Below are positions 54,440 through 64,000 of a stretch of DNA of 64,000 bases, in pieces. The DNA is from Diphasiastrum complanatum (taxonomy: Eukaryota; Streptophyta; Lycopodiopsida; Lycopodiales; Lycopodiaceae). The position numbers were made by a program, and so were the translations under genes. Below the pieces are notes generated by a model. The model was not told where the DNA came from. It saw only the letters and a program-made list of their open reading frames with translations, and did not search any database. The stretch covers positions 4,328,111 to 4,392,110 of the forward strand of contig CM055100.1 of the NCBI GenBank assembly GCA_029204225.1, read 5' to 3'. Numbering within the stretch: position 1 is the first letter of the stretch; every line of letters begins with the position of its first letter.

Positions 54440-54757
54440 ATGTCATCAGCTCAAGTAGCAAAGTGTTACAATGACGATCAAAATGAAGAGATAGACCTGA
54501 CCAAAGAGGGGATTGATACAATTCAACAAATTGGAACCCTTGCGGTGTATAAACAAGATCTGATGACAACATGAGTCAAAGAGAATGAAAATTGTTGTAT
54601 GTGAAAGGAACATTGGTGAACATGTGCATCCACTTCGTGGTTGATGTTGGAGCATCATACAACTATTCATCATAATGCTTGGTTGATAAACTAGAGTAAT
54701 GGAAAGAGGAACATTAGCAAATAATGTTTTGACTACACTAAGAGTATGGCATAGTCA
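54440..54757 (+). pseudogene. gypsy protease relic, left part
   Basis: Around 54600-54665 the plus strand reads VKGTLVNMCIHFVVDVGASYNYSS, the shape of a gypsy retropepsin entry (VDSGASHNFIS) with the catalytic Ser/Thr changed. A copia element inserted at 54763, and matching protease sequence resumes after it at 61225. Confidence 0.55.
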
Positions 54758-54762
54758 CTTAA
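54758..54762. repeat. Target site duplication CTTAA (left)
   Basis: CTTAA precedes the left LTR and recurs at 61194-61198. Confidence 0.92.
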
Positions 54763-55417
54763 TGTGAAAAATACAGATCCTAAGTGGATCTAAACTCCAA
54801 GATCATTGGCTTGAATGCTTGCACTCCAAACTACATAAGCTAGGAATTGGCAACACATTCTATGCTACCTAGAATGCAAAGAACTTGATCAAAAAGCATT
54901 TATCACAAATGGAAACTTCCATAAACATCAAGTGCGGCCCAAAATAGCATTATACAGTCCATAATACATCAGCCTATCACTTTTGGAAAGCACCTAAGAT
55001 CATACACAATAGCTTGAAGACAATACACACAACAATGCTCTCAATGGAGGAAGAAACAATGACAATGATCTATTGATCTCAATGAAGCATACAAAAGGTT
55101 TCTCCAACCTGTTCTCCACGACTTCCCTACTATTTATGGATGAGGAAGATGACTCTCTCTCCTCTCTCTAGAAGGTACTTGACCCTAGATATTCCCTATA
55201 TAGGAAAAATAGCTAAAAATGGCTTATATGACCAAAATACATCAAAATGGTCTCATTTTGAAGGGTATGAAGTTTGACACTTCATCATACTGAAAAAATA
55301 CAGTAAATAAAAACATTGTGGCCTGGTTCACACGTGTGAAACTCCAGAACCAAAACTATTTACAATTTTAGCCAATTTAGGCCTCAAACTAGCTAGGAAA
55401 TGTTGACAATTTTCACA
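54763..55417 (-). repeat. 3' LTR (left copy, 655 bp)
   Basis: TGTGAAAAATACAG ... AATTTTCACA on plus, with TGTGAAAA/TTTTCACA inverted ends. It holds a 14 bp palindrome TTCACACGTGTGAA at 55327-55340 and, on minus, a TATA-like CATAAATAG near 55130. Confidence 0.97.
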
Positions 55418-55427
55418 CTCCCTCTTC
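55418..55427 (-). other. Polypurine tract
   Basis: On minus GAAGAGGGAG directly precedes the 3' LTR; it primes plus-strand DNA synthesis. Confidence 0.85.
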
Positions 55428-55541
55428 AACATTGGATGCTAGTTTCAACATAGTCTTTGAGCACATTCCAAGATTAGATCTATGCATTAAATATAGGTCC
55501 TTTCCCAATGGTTTGGTGAAGATATCAGCCACACACTCCTT

Positions 55542-58500
55542 TTAAGAGACATGTTGAAGCTCCACCTCTTTGGCAATGACTTGATCTCTCACAAAATGGT
55601 GAGCAATCTCAATGTGCTTGCTCCTTGCATGAAAAACAGGATTGCTTGCCAAGCTTTGGGCTGAAAGGTTATCACAAAGTATGATTGGAGTCTTCTCTGG
55701 TTCCAGCAAGTGAAGATCCAATAACATCCTCTTGATCCAAAGAATCTCCTTGGTGCATGTTGTTAATGCCTTGTACTCGGCTTCGGTGGAAGATAGAGAG
55801 ATAGTTGGTTGCTTCTTTGATAGCAATGAGACCACTCCATCTCCAAGATAGATTGCAAAGGCACTTGTTGACTTCCTATCCATTTGATCACCTGCAAAAT
55901 CTGAATCTGAAAATCCACAAAGGTTAGGTGTAGTACCTCCATACAAGATGCCAAAATCTCTAGATCCCGAGATGTATCTAAGTACTCTCTTTCCTAGCTT
56001 CCAATGAGCCTCACTAGGATCTTGCATAAATTGACTTAGTTTACCAACCACAAAGCTTAGATCAGGTCTTGTGATGGTTAACCATATAAGAGATCCTATT
56101 AGCTTTCTATAGAGAGTAATGTCCTTGAAGGATCTTTCATTACTTCTTGTAGTTAGCTTTACATTTGATTCCATAGGAGTAGAAACAACTTTACAATCTT
56201 CCATATGAAACCTTTTTAGAATAGAGTTAACATACTTTTCTTGACATATGAATGTAGATTTAGAAGTTCTAATAATCTCTATTCCTAAGATATAATGAAG
56301 TTTACCAAGATCTTGAATTTCAAACTCTCTTTTGAGTGCCATCTTGATTTCATCTATATCTAGATTGTTACCACCACTTAAGATAATGTCATCAACATAG
56401 ATCAAAAGTAAAGTGATATCATTTTCATTCAATCTAAAGTAGAGAGAATGATCATACTCACTCATAACAAAGTTTTGAGAAAGTAAGAAGGAATTGAGCT
56501 TAGCATACCAACTCCTTGGTGCTTGCTTTAGCCCATACAAACTCTTTTGGAGATAGCACACATGATTAGGCTCATCATGTGAAACATAGCCCTCGGGTTG
56601 CTCCATGTAAATATCTTCTTCAAGATCACCATTCAAGAAGGCATTAGTAACATCCATTTGCCACATATCCCAATCATAAAGAGTTGCAAGAGAGATTAGG
56701 ATTCGAATAGTTACCATCTTTGCCACGGGTGCAAAGGTCTCATCATAGTCAATACCATATTCTTGAGCATACCCCTTTGCCACCAACCTTGCCTTGTACT
56801 TGTTGATTGATCCATCTTGATTTGTCTTGATCTTGAAGATCCACTTACAACCAATTGCCTTCTTGTCCTTTGGAAGCTTTACCAACCTCCACGTGTTGCT
56901 TTTGATGAGTGCTTGATGCTCATGATCCATGGCTTGGATCCATTCCTTCTTTTGAATTGCTTCACCTACACAAGTTGGTTCATCAAAAGAGGTAAGAAAA
57001 GCAAAGTTAGAGTTGTCCACCACTTGCTTTCCTTTTTCATCATAGGTTAGCCTTGATGGCTTAGCCCTTTGCCTTTGAGTCTTCCTTGAAGTTTGCTTTG
57101 GAGTGGCATCTCCATCTTCATCCAAGACATCTTGCACATCATGATGATTAGTAGGCACATCAACATCAACATCAACAACATTGGAAACATTCTCTTCATG
57201 AAAGATGACATCCCTACTTATGACAACTTTCTTTGTAGAAGGAATGTACACTTTGTAAGCCTTGCTTACTTCACTATAGCCAACAAACACACCCTTCTTT
57301 GATGAAGGATCTTCTTTAGTTCTATCATCAAGTGTGATATTGACAAAACATGTACATCCAAAGATCCTACAATGCTTGACACTCGGCCTTCTACCATAAA
57401 GAACCTCATGAGGAGTTTTACCATCCAAGGAAGCACTTGTCCATCTATTACATAGATAGTTAGCACATGCTAAAGCTTCCCCCCAAAAAGACTTAGCAAG
57501 ATTAGCATGTAGTCTCATTGCCTTGGCACATTCACAAAGGGTTCTATTCTTCCTCTCGGCCACTCCATTCTGTTGTGGAGTCCTAGGACTAGACATCTCC
57601 CTCTTAATCCCATGTGCTATACAAAAGTCTTTGAACCTATTTGAGGTGTATTCCCCTCCATTATCAGATCTTAAGCATTTGATCTTTGTATTGAATTGGT
57701 TTTCCATTTCATTCTTGAACTTGACAAATGCAGCAAACACTTCATCCTTACTTTTAAGAAGATAGATCCAAGTATACCTACTAAAGTCATCAATGAAAGT
57801 TGCATACATCTTTGCCCCACCATTGCTAGTTGTACTAGAAGAATGAATATCAGAATGCACAAGTTGAAAAGCTTCTTTAGATCTAGAAGTAGATCTAGAA
57901 TAAGCAAGTCTATGAGATTTGGACAAGGCACAATGTTCACAAACACTATTGTTTGCAACAAGACTTTTAGGGAGACCAAGAACAAGCTCTTTCTTTGCCA
58001 TTACCTCCAAAGATTTGAAGTTGGGATGGCCCAACCTCTTGTGCCAAACTTCTTGGTTTGTCAATTGCTCCCTAGCCATACATCCTTCATGATTAGAGAT
58101 CACACATGCATCAAGCTTGAAAAGTTTACCATGCCTCCTACCTTGAGCAATCAAGGATCCACATTTACTTATCAAACATGCATCTCCAATGAACTCCACA
58201 TCAAGTCCTTTGTCAATCATTTGACTTACACTAAGCAAATTCTTAGTGATTGAAGGAATGTACAAAACATTTTCAAGATTTGCTTTCCTATTTGTTGAAA
58301 GGGAAATAGGAGTAGTGCCTATGCCTTTGATGTCACATTGACCATCATTTGCAGTGTAGATGATGTTACCTTCTCCCTCATAAGACAATAAGGATGTAAA
58401 GTATTCCTTATGTCTTGTCATGTGAGATGAGGCTCCACTATCAATCCACCAAGGATCATTATCATCTATGTTGGCTAACAAACTTGAAGTCATAACAAGT

Positions 58501-59366
58501 GATTCACATGTGTTATGTTCTTCCTCATCTATTGTAAGATTTCCTTGCCTCTCTCCTTGCTCTCTTTTCTTCTTATAACATTCATTTGCAAAATGACCTT
58601 TTATCCCACAATAAAAGCACTTGAACTTTGACTTATTGTTCTTAGTAGAAGAGGAAGAGGAAGAGTGATCATCATGATCAAAGTTACCACCTTTGGACCA
58701 TTTCCCTTTGCCTTTACCTTTGCCCTTGAATTTGCCTTTTGTGAAGAAAGCCTCTTCACCTCCACCTTGCAAGGATGCACCATCAAGCTTTGATTGCAAC
58801 CTATGTTCTTCAGCCAATAAGATTTCTTGCAAGTCAACCACACTTGGCAAGACTCTTTGAATGGCAAAACTTTGCACAAGGTTAGCATGTTCATTTAGCA
58901 AACCATTCAACATAACTTGGACTATTTCACCATCTTTTATGTTCTCATCAATGCATGCTAAATCATCACTTAGGGACTTAACTCTCAAGATAAATGCATG
59001 AGCACTTTCACCCTCTCTTTGCCTACTAGAAAATATTTGTCTCCTTAGGGTCAATACCCTAGATGTGGACTTTGATTCAAAGAGCTTCTTTAAGGCATTC
59101 CATGCCTCACTTGCACTTTGACACTTTCCAACTTCCTTGAGAAGTTCATTTGTAACATTCATTTTAATGATATGAAGAGCCCTTTTGGCCTTCTTATCAA
59201 ACCTTTGTTGCTCTTGAAGTGTGAGAGGTCTCTCTTCAATTTCTGCAACTATGTCCATGAGTTCATTCAACTCAAGTAAGGACTCCATCCTCACTTTCCA
59301 AGTAGAGTAGTTTGATGAACTCAACCTTTCACTAGACTCTAGCATGATCCCACCATTGGAAGCCAT
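55542..59366 (-). CDS. Ty1/copia Gag-Pol polyprotein, 1274 aa, prematurely terminated
   Basis: A single frame from ATG at 59366. Domains by residue: Gag 1-240 with STWKVRM at 21-27; CCHC knuckle C250, C253, H258, C263; protease DSG at 309-311; GAG-pre-integrase with the HHCC site H442, H447, C476, C479; integrase core D506, D568, E604 (D-61-D-35-E); RT with LVAKGYAQ near 861 and YVDD at 990-993; RNase H with D1154/D1156, E1197 and D1232. All catalytic residues are present. TAA at 55542-55544 ends the protein; the frame stays open for 42 more codons, including the conserved ADIFTKPLG, to a TGA (55415-55413) that overlaps the LTR edge. The natural protein would therefore be about 1317 residues. 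Loss of the RNase H end may or may not abolish activity. Confidence 0.97.
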   Translation of the reverse strand: MASNGGIMLESSERLSSSNYSTWKVRMESLLELNELMDIVAEIEERPLTLQEQQRFDKKAKRALHIIKMNVTNELLKEVGKCQSASEAWNALKKLFESKSTSRVLTLRRQIFSSRQREGESAHAFILRVKSLSDDLACIDENIKDGEIVQVMLNGLLNEHANLVQSFAIQRVLPSVVDLQEILLAEEHRLQSKLDGASLQGGGEEAFFTKGKFKGKGKGKGKWSKGGNFDHDDHSSSSSSTKNNKSKFKCFYCGIKGHFANECYKKKREQGERQGNLTIDEEEHNTCESLVMTSSLLANIDDNDPWWIDSGASSHMTRHKEYFTSLLSYEGEGNIIYTANDGQCDIKGIGTTPISLSTNRKANLENVLYIPSITKNLLSVSQMIDKGLDVEFIGDACLISKCGSLIAQGRRHGKLFKLDACVISNHEGCMAREQLTNQEVWHKRLGHPNFKSLEVMAKKELVLGLPKSLVANNSVCEHCALSKSHRLAYSRSTSRSKEAFQLVHSDIHSSSTTSNGGAKMYATFIDDFSRYTWIYLLKSKDEVFAAFVKFKNEMENQFNTKIKCLRSDNGGEYTSNRFKDFCIAHGIKREMSSPRTPQQNGVAERKNRTLCECAKAMRLHANLAKSFWGEALACANYLCNRWTSASLDGKTPHEVLYGRRPSVKHCRIFGCTCFVNITLDDRTKEDPSSKKGVFVGYSEVSKAYKVYIPSTKKVVISRDVIFHEENVSNVVDVDVDVPTNHHDVQDVLDEDGDATPKQTSRKTQRQRAKPSRLTYDEKGKQVVDNSNFAFLTSFDEPTCVGEAIQKKEWIQAMDHEHQALIKSNTWRLVKLPKDKKAIGCKWIFKIKTNQDGSINKYKARLVAKGYAQEYGIDYDETFAPVAKMVTIRILISLATLYDWDMWQMDVTNAFLNGDLEEDIYMEQPEGYVSHDEPNHVCYLQKSLYGLKQAPRSWYAKLNSFLLSQNFVMSEYDHSLYFRLNENDITLLLIYVDDIILSGGNNLDIDEIKMALKREFEIQDLGKLHYILGIEIIRTSKSTFICQEKYVNSILKRFHMEDCKVVSTPMESNVKLTTRSNERSFKDITLYRKLIGSLIWLTITRPDLSFVVGKLSQFMQDPSEAHWKLGKRVLRYISGSRDFGILYGGTTPNLCGFSDSDFAGDQMDRKSTSAFAIYLGDGVVSLLSKKQPTISLSSTEAEYKALTTCTKEILWIKRMLLDLHLLEPEKTPIILCDNLSAQSLASNPVFHARSKHIEIAHHFVRDQVIAKEVELQHVS

Positions 59367-60526
59367 GATTCTAATGTTTCTTCAACTTTTAGGTTCTGTC
59401 CTAAAGCACTTAGCACTCACTTTTCTCTCAACAAATGATAGATAAAGAGATCTATGAAGATTTAGGACCCTAAAACACTTCTATCTTGAACCTAGATGGT
59501 TTCCAAGCATAGAAAGGAAGATTGAAACACATGCAACACTTTGCACACACTAAGAATGGATTACAAAATCAAACCAACCTGAACACACTCTTGCTTAAGC
59601 TCTCAAACTTTCCAGCAAGTGACCAAATCAAGTTATGGTGTGAAGAGTTACTTGCATTCTTAGAAAATACCCAAAACTAGGATGCCAAGATTACCTAGTA
59701 ATGAACAAACTTGATCAACATATGATCAACACACTAAGATATTGATTCAACCTGTAAAACCACATGTAAACCACACTTCTAAAAGTTTATAAACTCCAGC
59801 AAGTGATAAATACAAGATTTAGAGGTGAATGAATGAGCACACTTAGTGAATCACAAGACTAGCTTCACTATCTTGTCAAATCTTGGTGTTTAGATGTAGA
59901 TCTAAGATCACTTCACATGAGAATGTTCCTCAACCTGTTAAGAACCTGAAAACACACTTGCATAATGGTTAACACCTTCCAGCAAATGCTCCAATCAAAT
60001 TACATAAGGAGAGTTACTTACATGCTCAACAAAGTACACCAAAATTTATGCCAAAATTGATGACAATCTTTACAATATGCTCTTCACAATGGAGCTTACA
60101 ATATGTTCACCCAAAAAAGGGGATCTTTCATCCAAATGGGAGCTTTGCTCAGCCTTTAGGAGAATTACAACTCACTCAAAAGAGCATTTGTCATCCACTT
60201 AAGGAGAAGTTTCATCCACTTAAGGAGAGTGTTCATCCAAGAATGGAGATTGTCAACAATAGGATTGAAAAGAACATTGTTAGTATTGAATATGCACAAG
60301 CCTCACAATCACAAATGATTAGGTGTTATGATCTGATCCAAAATAGTTTCTTTTCAGCCTCTGATCTTCAATAGACCTGAAATATGCTTTTGATCCACAA
60401 GTTCAACTCACAAAACAAAGGTTAGTAAGATTTGATCAACAAAGCAATGCAAAATCATGCTAGAACTTGATCAAACATCCAAATATCACCAAAAATGGAA
60501 TACTTACTGTAAATAGAAGCCAACCA
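59367..60526 (-). other. Leader (5' UTR) of the young copia element
   Basis: 1.16 kb between primer site and Gag ATG. A 108-codon plus-strand frame (60048-60374) here is antisense to the element and built on small repeats (AAGGAGAGTGTTCATCC, CATCCACTTAAGGAGA); I do not call it a gene. Confidence 0.6.
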
Positions 60527-60538
60527 GCTCTGATACCA
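60527..60538 (-). other. Primer binding site (tRNA-iMet), minus
   Basis: GCTCTGATACCA on plus, touching the LTR at 60539. Confidence 0.95.
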
Positions 60539-61193
60539 TGTGAAAAATACAGATCCTAAGTGGATCTAAACTCCAAGATCATTGGCTTGAATGCTTGCAC
60601 TCCAAACTACATAAGCTAGGAATTGGCAACACATTCTATGCTACCTAGAATGCAAAGAACTTGATCAAAAAGCATTTATCACAAATGGAAACTTCCATAA
60701 ACATCAAGTGCGGCCCAAAATAGCATTATACAGTCCATAATACATCAGCCTATCACTTTTGGAAAGCACCTAAGATCATACACAATAGCTTGAAGACAAT
60801 ACACACAACAATGCTCTCAATGGAGGAAGAAACAATGACAATGATCTATTGATCTCAATGAAGCATACAAAAGGTTTCTCCAACCTGTTCTCCACGACTT
60901 CCCTACTATTTATGGATGAGGAAGATGACTCTCTCTCCTCTCTCTAGAAGGTACTTGACCCTAGATATTCCCTATATAGGAAAAATAGCTAAAAATGGCT
61001 TATATGACCAAAATACATCAAAATGGTCTCATTTTGAAGGGTATGAAGTTTGACACTTCATCATACTGAAAAAATACAGTAAATAAAAACATTGTGGCCT
61101 GGTTCACACGTGTGAAACTCCAGAACCAAAACTATTTACAATTTTAGCCAATTTAGGCCTCAAACTAGCTAGGAAATGTTGACAATTTTCACA
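60539..61193 (-). repeat. 5' LTR (right copy, 655 bp)
   Basis: Same length as, and apparently identical to, 54763-55417, including the TTCACACGTGTGAA palindrome at 61103-61116. Confidence 0.97.
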
Positions 61194-61198
61194 CTTAA
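61194..61198. repeat. Target site duplication CTTAA (right)
   Basis: Matches 54758-54762. Confidence 0.92.
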
Positions 61199-61420
61199 CC
61201 TAGACGGTGCTACCCATGACAACTTGTGATGCAATCCTTGAGTTAAATTGGTTCAATGAGCATCTCATTGGCCTTCTCACCACAAGAGTGAACTTGTAGC
61301 TAAAGACCTTGCATCATTGATAGCAATGATAAAAGATTAGTTGTAACCAGCAAAAGAACAATACCCACACATCTACAAAGGTTACTTCTTGAATATAAAG
61401 GATATGCGACAAACTTTTAG
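61199..61420 (+). pseudogene. gypsy protease relic, right part
   Basis: Reads CDAILELNWFNEHLIG around 61230-61278, like the ILG.NWL strand that ends a gypsy protease, in the position expected if 54757 and 61194 were once adjacent. Stops surround it. Confidence 0.45.
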
Positions 61421-62970
61421 ATCAAGGAGCAAAGTTGAAGCGCAAGTGCTTATAGCCTCAAACAATTCGAATTGAACATCAACAAAATATAATCATAGGG
61501 AGCTCCACTGGTCATCATGAGTGACTACGGTGTGCTTGGCTAACATGGACCACATTATCCTCGTCCATCTTAATAATATACTAGGTTCTACGTAAGTGAA
61601 ATGAAATCCATGTTCTTTTTGGTGTCTTTTCAATGAGCATAGATTTGTACTTAGATCTTGTTGAGCCTCCAACTGTGAATGAGCCAAATTTACAATGCAT
61701 CATATTCAACTATTATTGGTCGATGTGCAAACATTTTGTCATAAGGTTGGTGATTAAAGGTCATGTAGGTAATATAATAAATATTGGCCCTAATGAGGAC
61801 ATTGGTTTTCTTAAAGGAGGGGAGGATGTTGTAAAGCTAGTTTCGGTCACTCAATTTCTCTTAGAGACTCTAATTGATGACAATTTTTAAACAAGCCAAC
61901 TAAACCATAGGAGTTGAGGTAGCTCTAGGACTCGAGCTTGAGCCTAGACAACTCCTAGAGCTCATGCCCATGAGTTGGACTAAAATTGCCAGGCCTTGAA
62001 GTTCCAAAAATATTCTAAGTTAAAAGAAATGTACAATTCCAAACAAACACCATGTCTCATGACTGAGTGGTATGGCAAAACTATAGGGGAACCCACTTAG
62101 CCGACCTTGACCCTCGAGCATTGGCCAATTAAAAATGTTGTAATAGGCCCTTTCCACTAGACTAGGCATGAAGGTGTATCCATAGAAGTTTGTCGTCCCC
62201 AATGCTGTGAAAGGTACATTCATTAGGCTGGCAGTTTTAGGGCCACCAACAGCATAGTGTCTGGCTTATGGTACATTCATTAGGCTGGCAGTTTTAGGGC
62301 CACCAACAGCATAGTGTCTGGCTTATATTGTTAAGAGTTGAGACCTATTGTTGCATTCTTACTGGAGTTGGTTGTGAGCTGCCACATTTTTGTACGACTT
62401 GATCTTTAACAAATAGTTCTATGCTATCATGTATGGAATGAAATTGTTACACTAACTTGCTAAGCTAGAAATTCATTGGGAGTCCACTTCATTAAGGCAC
62501 CAACACAACAATCAACTATCTTTGTTGTACTAGTGTGGAAGGGACCTGCAACTTAACAAGAGCTAGCTATGCTTTCTCACCTACTTATAAAAAATAAACC
62601 AACCAACAAATCACAAAATTTAATAGAACATAATGAAGCAATAAAATGTTGCATAAATTTTCTATTTAAAGTTTGCTAGAAACTTTAATTCTCTTTAAAT
62701 TATAAAGAGTTGATTTCTTTGTACTTGCAACTTTGGTCACTTGAGTATGCCAATCAATCATCTAGCTAATAGACTTTGCTAGTTCTTCGTGAGCACTACC
62801 AAGCCTCATCTCACTTAAATTGGCTCCACCCAATGCTCACAAAAACTAATCAAGCCTTATAAGCCTATTAGTTTCAAAGTTCTTACCTTTTTAACCTGCC
62901 AAAAATCAAGAATAAGATATGGAGTATTCTTAACCTCTACTCTTCTCAGGCTTGACCTTGACTCATGAAT
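61421..62970. other. No gene supported
   Basis: A possible 85-residue plus frame at 61633-61890 has no recognised motif. Otherwise AT-rich unique DNA with one short exact duplication (62213-62326). Confidence 0.4.
62213..62326. repeat. Perfect 57 bp tandem duplication
   Basis: GGTACATTCATTAGGCTGGC... occupies 62213-62269 and is repeated without a mismatch at 62270-62326. Confidence 0.95.
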
Positions 62971-63758
62971 GAAGCATGGTCCCACCCTTATCAAGAGAGT
63001 GGAGATGGCGTGATCAAGGTGGGGACATAATCATGCCAACTTTGAATCATGCTCTACCTTTGGACAAGGGTAGGGCCCTCAACATGCACCCTCTAAAAAT
63101 TAAGAGAACCCTAATCCCACTAATTGTAGTTATAAATCTAAAAACATATAGGTTTTATACTCATATTTTATAGGCTCCTTCCTTATGTTGTGTAGGCTTT
63201 TTTTATAAGATTTTGGTTGAGAGCTTTTAAGAGCACACTCCACTATCCCTCCTTCAGCCTTACACAACTCCACTTTCCTTCTCCTTTCCGTACATTCATC
63301 ATCCCTACAATCCAGATTCATTCCCCACGTCATCTCAGGAGCAAAGCAGGAAAATATATATTAAGAACCTTGCAGCCAGAAGGATCTAGCTCCGAAAGAA
63401 CAAAGCTGTCTGAAAAAGTTAGTGTTAGTGGGTTTTGAGCTGGGACAAAGTACTGTCCTTTTCCTTTGATCAGTTTGTGGATTCTTTTCTTGGAAAGTGT
63501 AATCTGCAACAATAGTTACTCTTTGTTGTGATCTGCAACAATTATTGTAAAAACGCCTCTCCCTTTCTACGATAATCATGAGTTGCAACACCAGGTTCCC
63601 AGGAGATTTGTTTATAAGGACTGCTCGCTAATAGCTGAGAGAGCTGAATATACTTCAGCTTCGTCCTGAGCTGCCGATCAAGGGAAAGATTCGTAACAAC
63701 ACTGGTTCTGAATTGAGAACGACATGTCTTCTTTCTAGTAGAAAGGCTAGCATAATTT
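62971..63758 (+). promoter_or_regulatory. Probable promoter and 5' UTR of the 3'-edge gene
   Basis: TATA-like boxes occur at 63350-63361 (AAAATATATATTAA) and near 63610 (TTTATAAGGA). The composition shifts from AT-rich to mixed after 63380, and an exact repeat TCTGCAACAAT occurs twice (63502, 63531). The in-frame TAA at 63753 precedes the start codon. Which TATA is used cannot be decided. Confidence 0.35.
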
Positions 63759-64000
63759 ATGGATATGGGTACAAGTCAAGCAGGATGCTTCCTGTTCATC
63801 ATAGCACTAACATGGTTGTGTGCTGCTCAGCCCTCCTCCCTCTTCCAAGACAACAGCTTGGAAGAAGACTTTCGAGAGTGGCTGGCATTTATTCATGCAA
63901 CGTCTGATTCATCTGCTTCCTCAATGTTTGAGCAGTTCGTGCAATCAACTCACACTTCAGAAAACAAAGCTGGAAGCTCAGACATTGTTTCGGATCATGT
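63759..64000 (+). CDS. Secreted or membrane protein, N-terminal part (runs off window)
   Basis: ATG at 63759 (MDMGTSQAG) is followed at once by a classic signal peptide, FLFIIALTWLCAAQP, with likely cleavage after CAA or AAQ. The mature start is acidic and serine-rich (FQDNSLEEDFREWLAFIHA). The frame is open for 80 codons to the window edge, and an in-frame TAA lies two codons upstream of the ATG. A second ATG at 63765 could also serve. I do not recognise the family from this portion; it would enter the secretory pathway. Codon use is unlike the AT-rich repeats, supporting a real gene. Confidence 0.55.
   Translation, partial: MDMGTSQAGCFLFIIALTWLCAAQPSSLFQDNSLEEDFREWLAFIHATSDSSASSMFEQFVQSTHTSENKAGSSDIVSDH

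Larger units (their letters stand above)
54763..61193 (-). mobile_element. Young, nearly intact Ty1/copia element, minus strand (6431 bp)
   Basis: Two 655 bp LTRs (54763-55417, 60539-61193), identical as far as I could compare by eye, flank a 5.1 kb interior. The primer site touches the right LTR, the polypurine tract touches the left one and CTTAA duplications flank the whole. One long frame (59366-55542) encodes Gag, protease, integrase, RT and RNase H. The only clear defect is a stop codon 42 codons before the expected end. The leader between LTR and ORF is 1.16 kb. Its closest relative in the window is the relic at 3045-6243. It inserted into an older gypsy relic. Confidence 0.97.

Noticed and set aside
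57696-58253. 185-codon plus-strand frame
   Set aside because: Antisense shadow of the copia polyprotein, over integrase and protease.
60048-60374. 108-codon plus-strand frame
   Set aside because: It is antisense within the leader of the young copia element and built from short local repeats.
1-64000. CRISPR arrays, rRNA, tRNA, prokaryotic operons or phage genes
   Set aside because: None seen. Short regular repeats have no spacer structure of CRISPR type, and the TGGTATCAGAGC matches are primer sites, not tRNA genes.

Overview
The window is plant nuclear DNA. It is AT-rich, has spliced genes, and consists mostly of nested, decayed LTR retrotransposons of the Ty1/copia and Ty3/gypsy superfamilies. 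Several copia elements carry the initiator-Met tRNA primer site TGGTATCAGAGC. The one confidently intact host gene encodes a vacuolar (AVT3-type) amino acid transporter, split by a 5.8 kb intron filled with transposon debris. Long TE-bearing introns and heavy nesting would suit a fern, lycophyte or gymnosperm, but the sequence alone does not fix the species. No rRNA, tRNA, CRISPR array or prokaryotic feature was seen.

Layout. 1-6.2 kb: copia fragment on minus, gypsy RNase H relic on plus, a lone plus-strand copia LTR (2136-2958), then a decayed minus-strand copia element with 5' LTR at 5610-6243. 6.9-10.7 kb: a complete non-autonomous copia element with two ~1.08 kb LTRs and a 5 bp target duplication (CGACC). 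11.5-17 kb: a mosaic of two related minus-strand copia derivatives. 17-20.9 kb: three kinds of tandem or foldback repeat, a frameshifted leucine-rich-repeat (LRR) protein N-terminus, and an NDC80/HEC1 kinetochore fragment. 20.9-23.2 kb: no gene seen. 23.2-30.2 kb: the AVT3-like gene (minus). 30.2-35 kb: upstream and intergenic sequence with one small copia relic. 35-45.1 kb: back-to-back gypsy remnants on both strands. 45.5-47.4 kb: a broken accessory ORF region ending in a coiled coil. 47.4-54.2 kb: repetitive sequence without a recognisable gene. 54.76-61.19 kb: a very young copia element with apparently identical 655 bp LTRs, a CTTAA target duplication and a single nonsense codon near the end of its polyprotein, inserted in a gypsy relic. 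63.76 kb to the end: start of a secreted-protein gene that runs off the window.

The retroelements do not work together as a pathway; the pattern is repeated insertion, internal deletion and nesting. The host content is the transporter gene, the 3'-edge secreted-protein gene and two broken gene pieces (LRR protein, NDC80). Recurring sequence themes are CACACGTGTG (G-box) palindromes in several LTRs and a ~30 bp tandem repeat found at two sites 36 kb apart.
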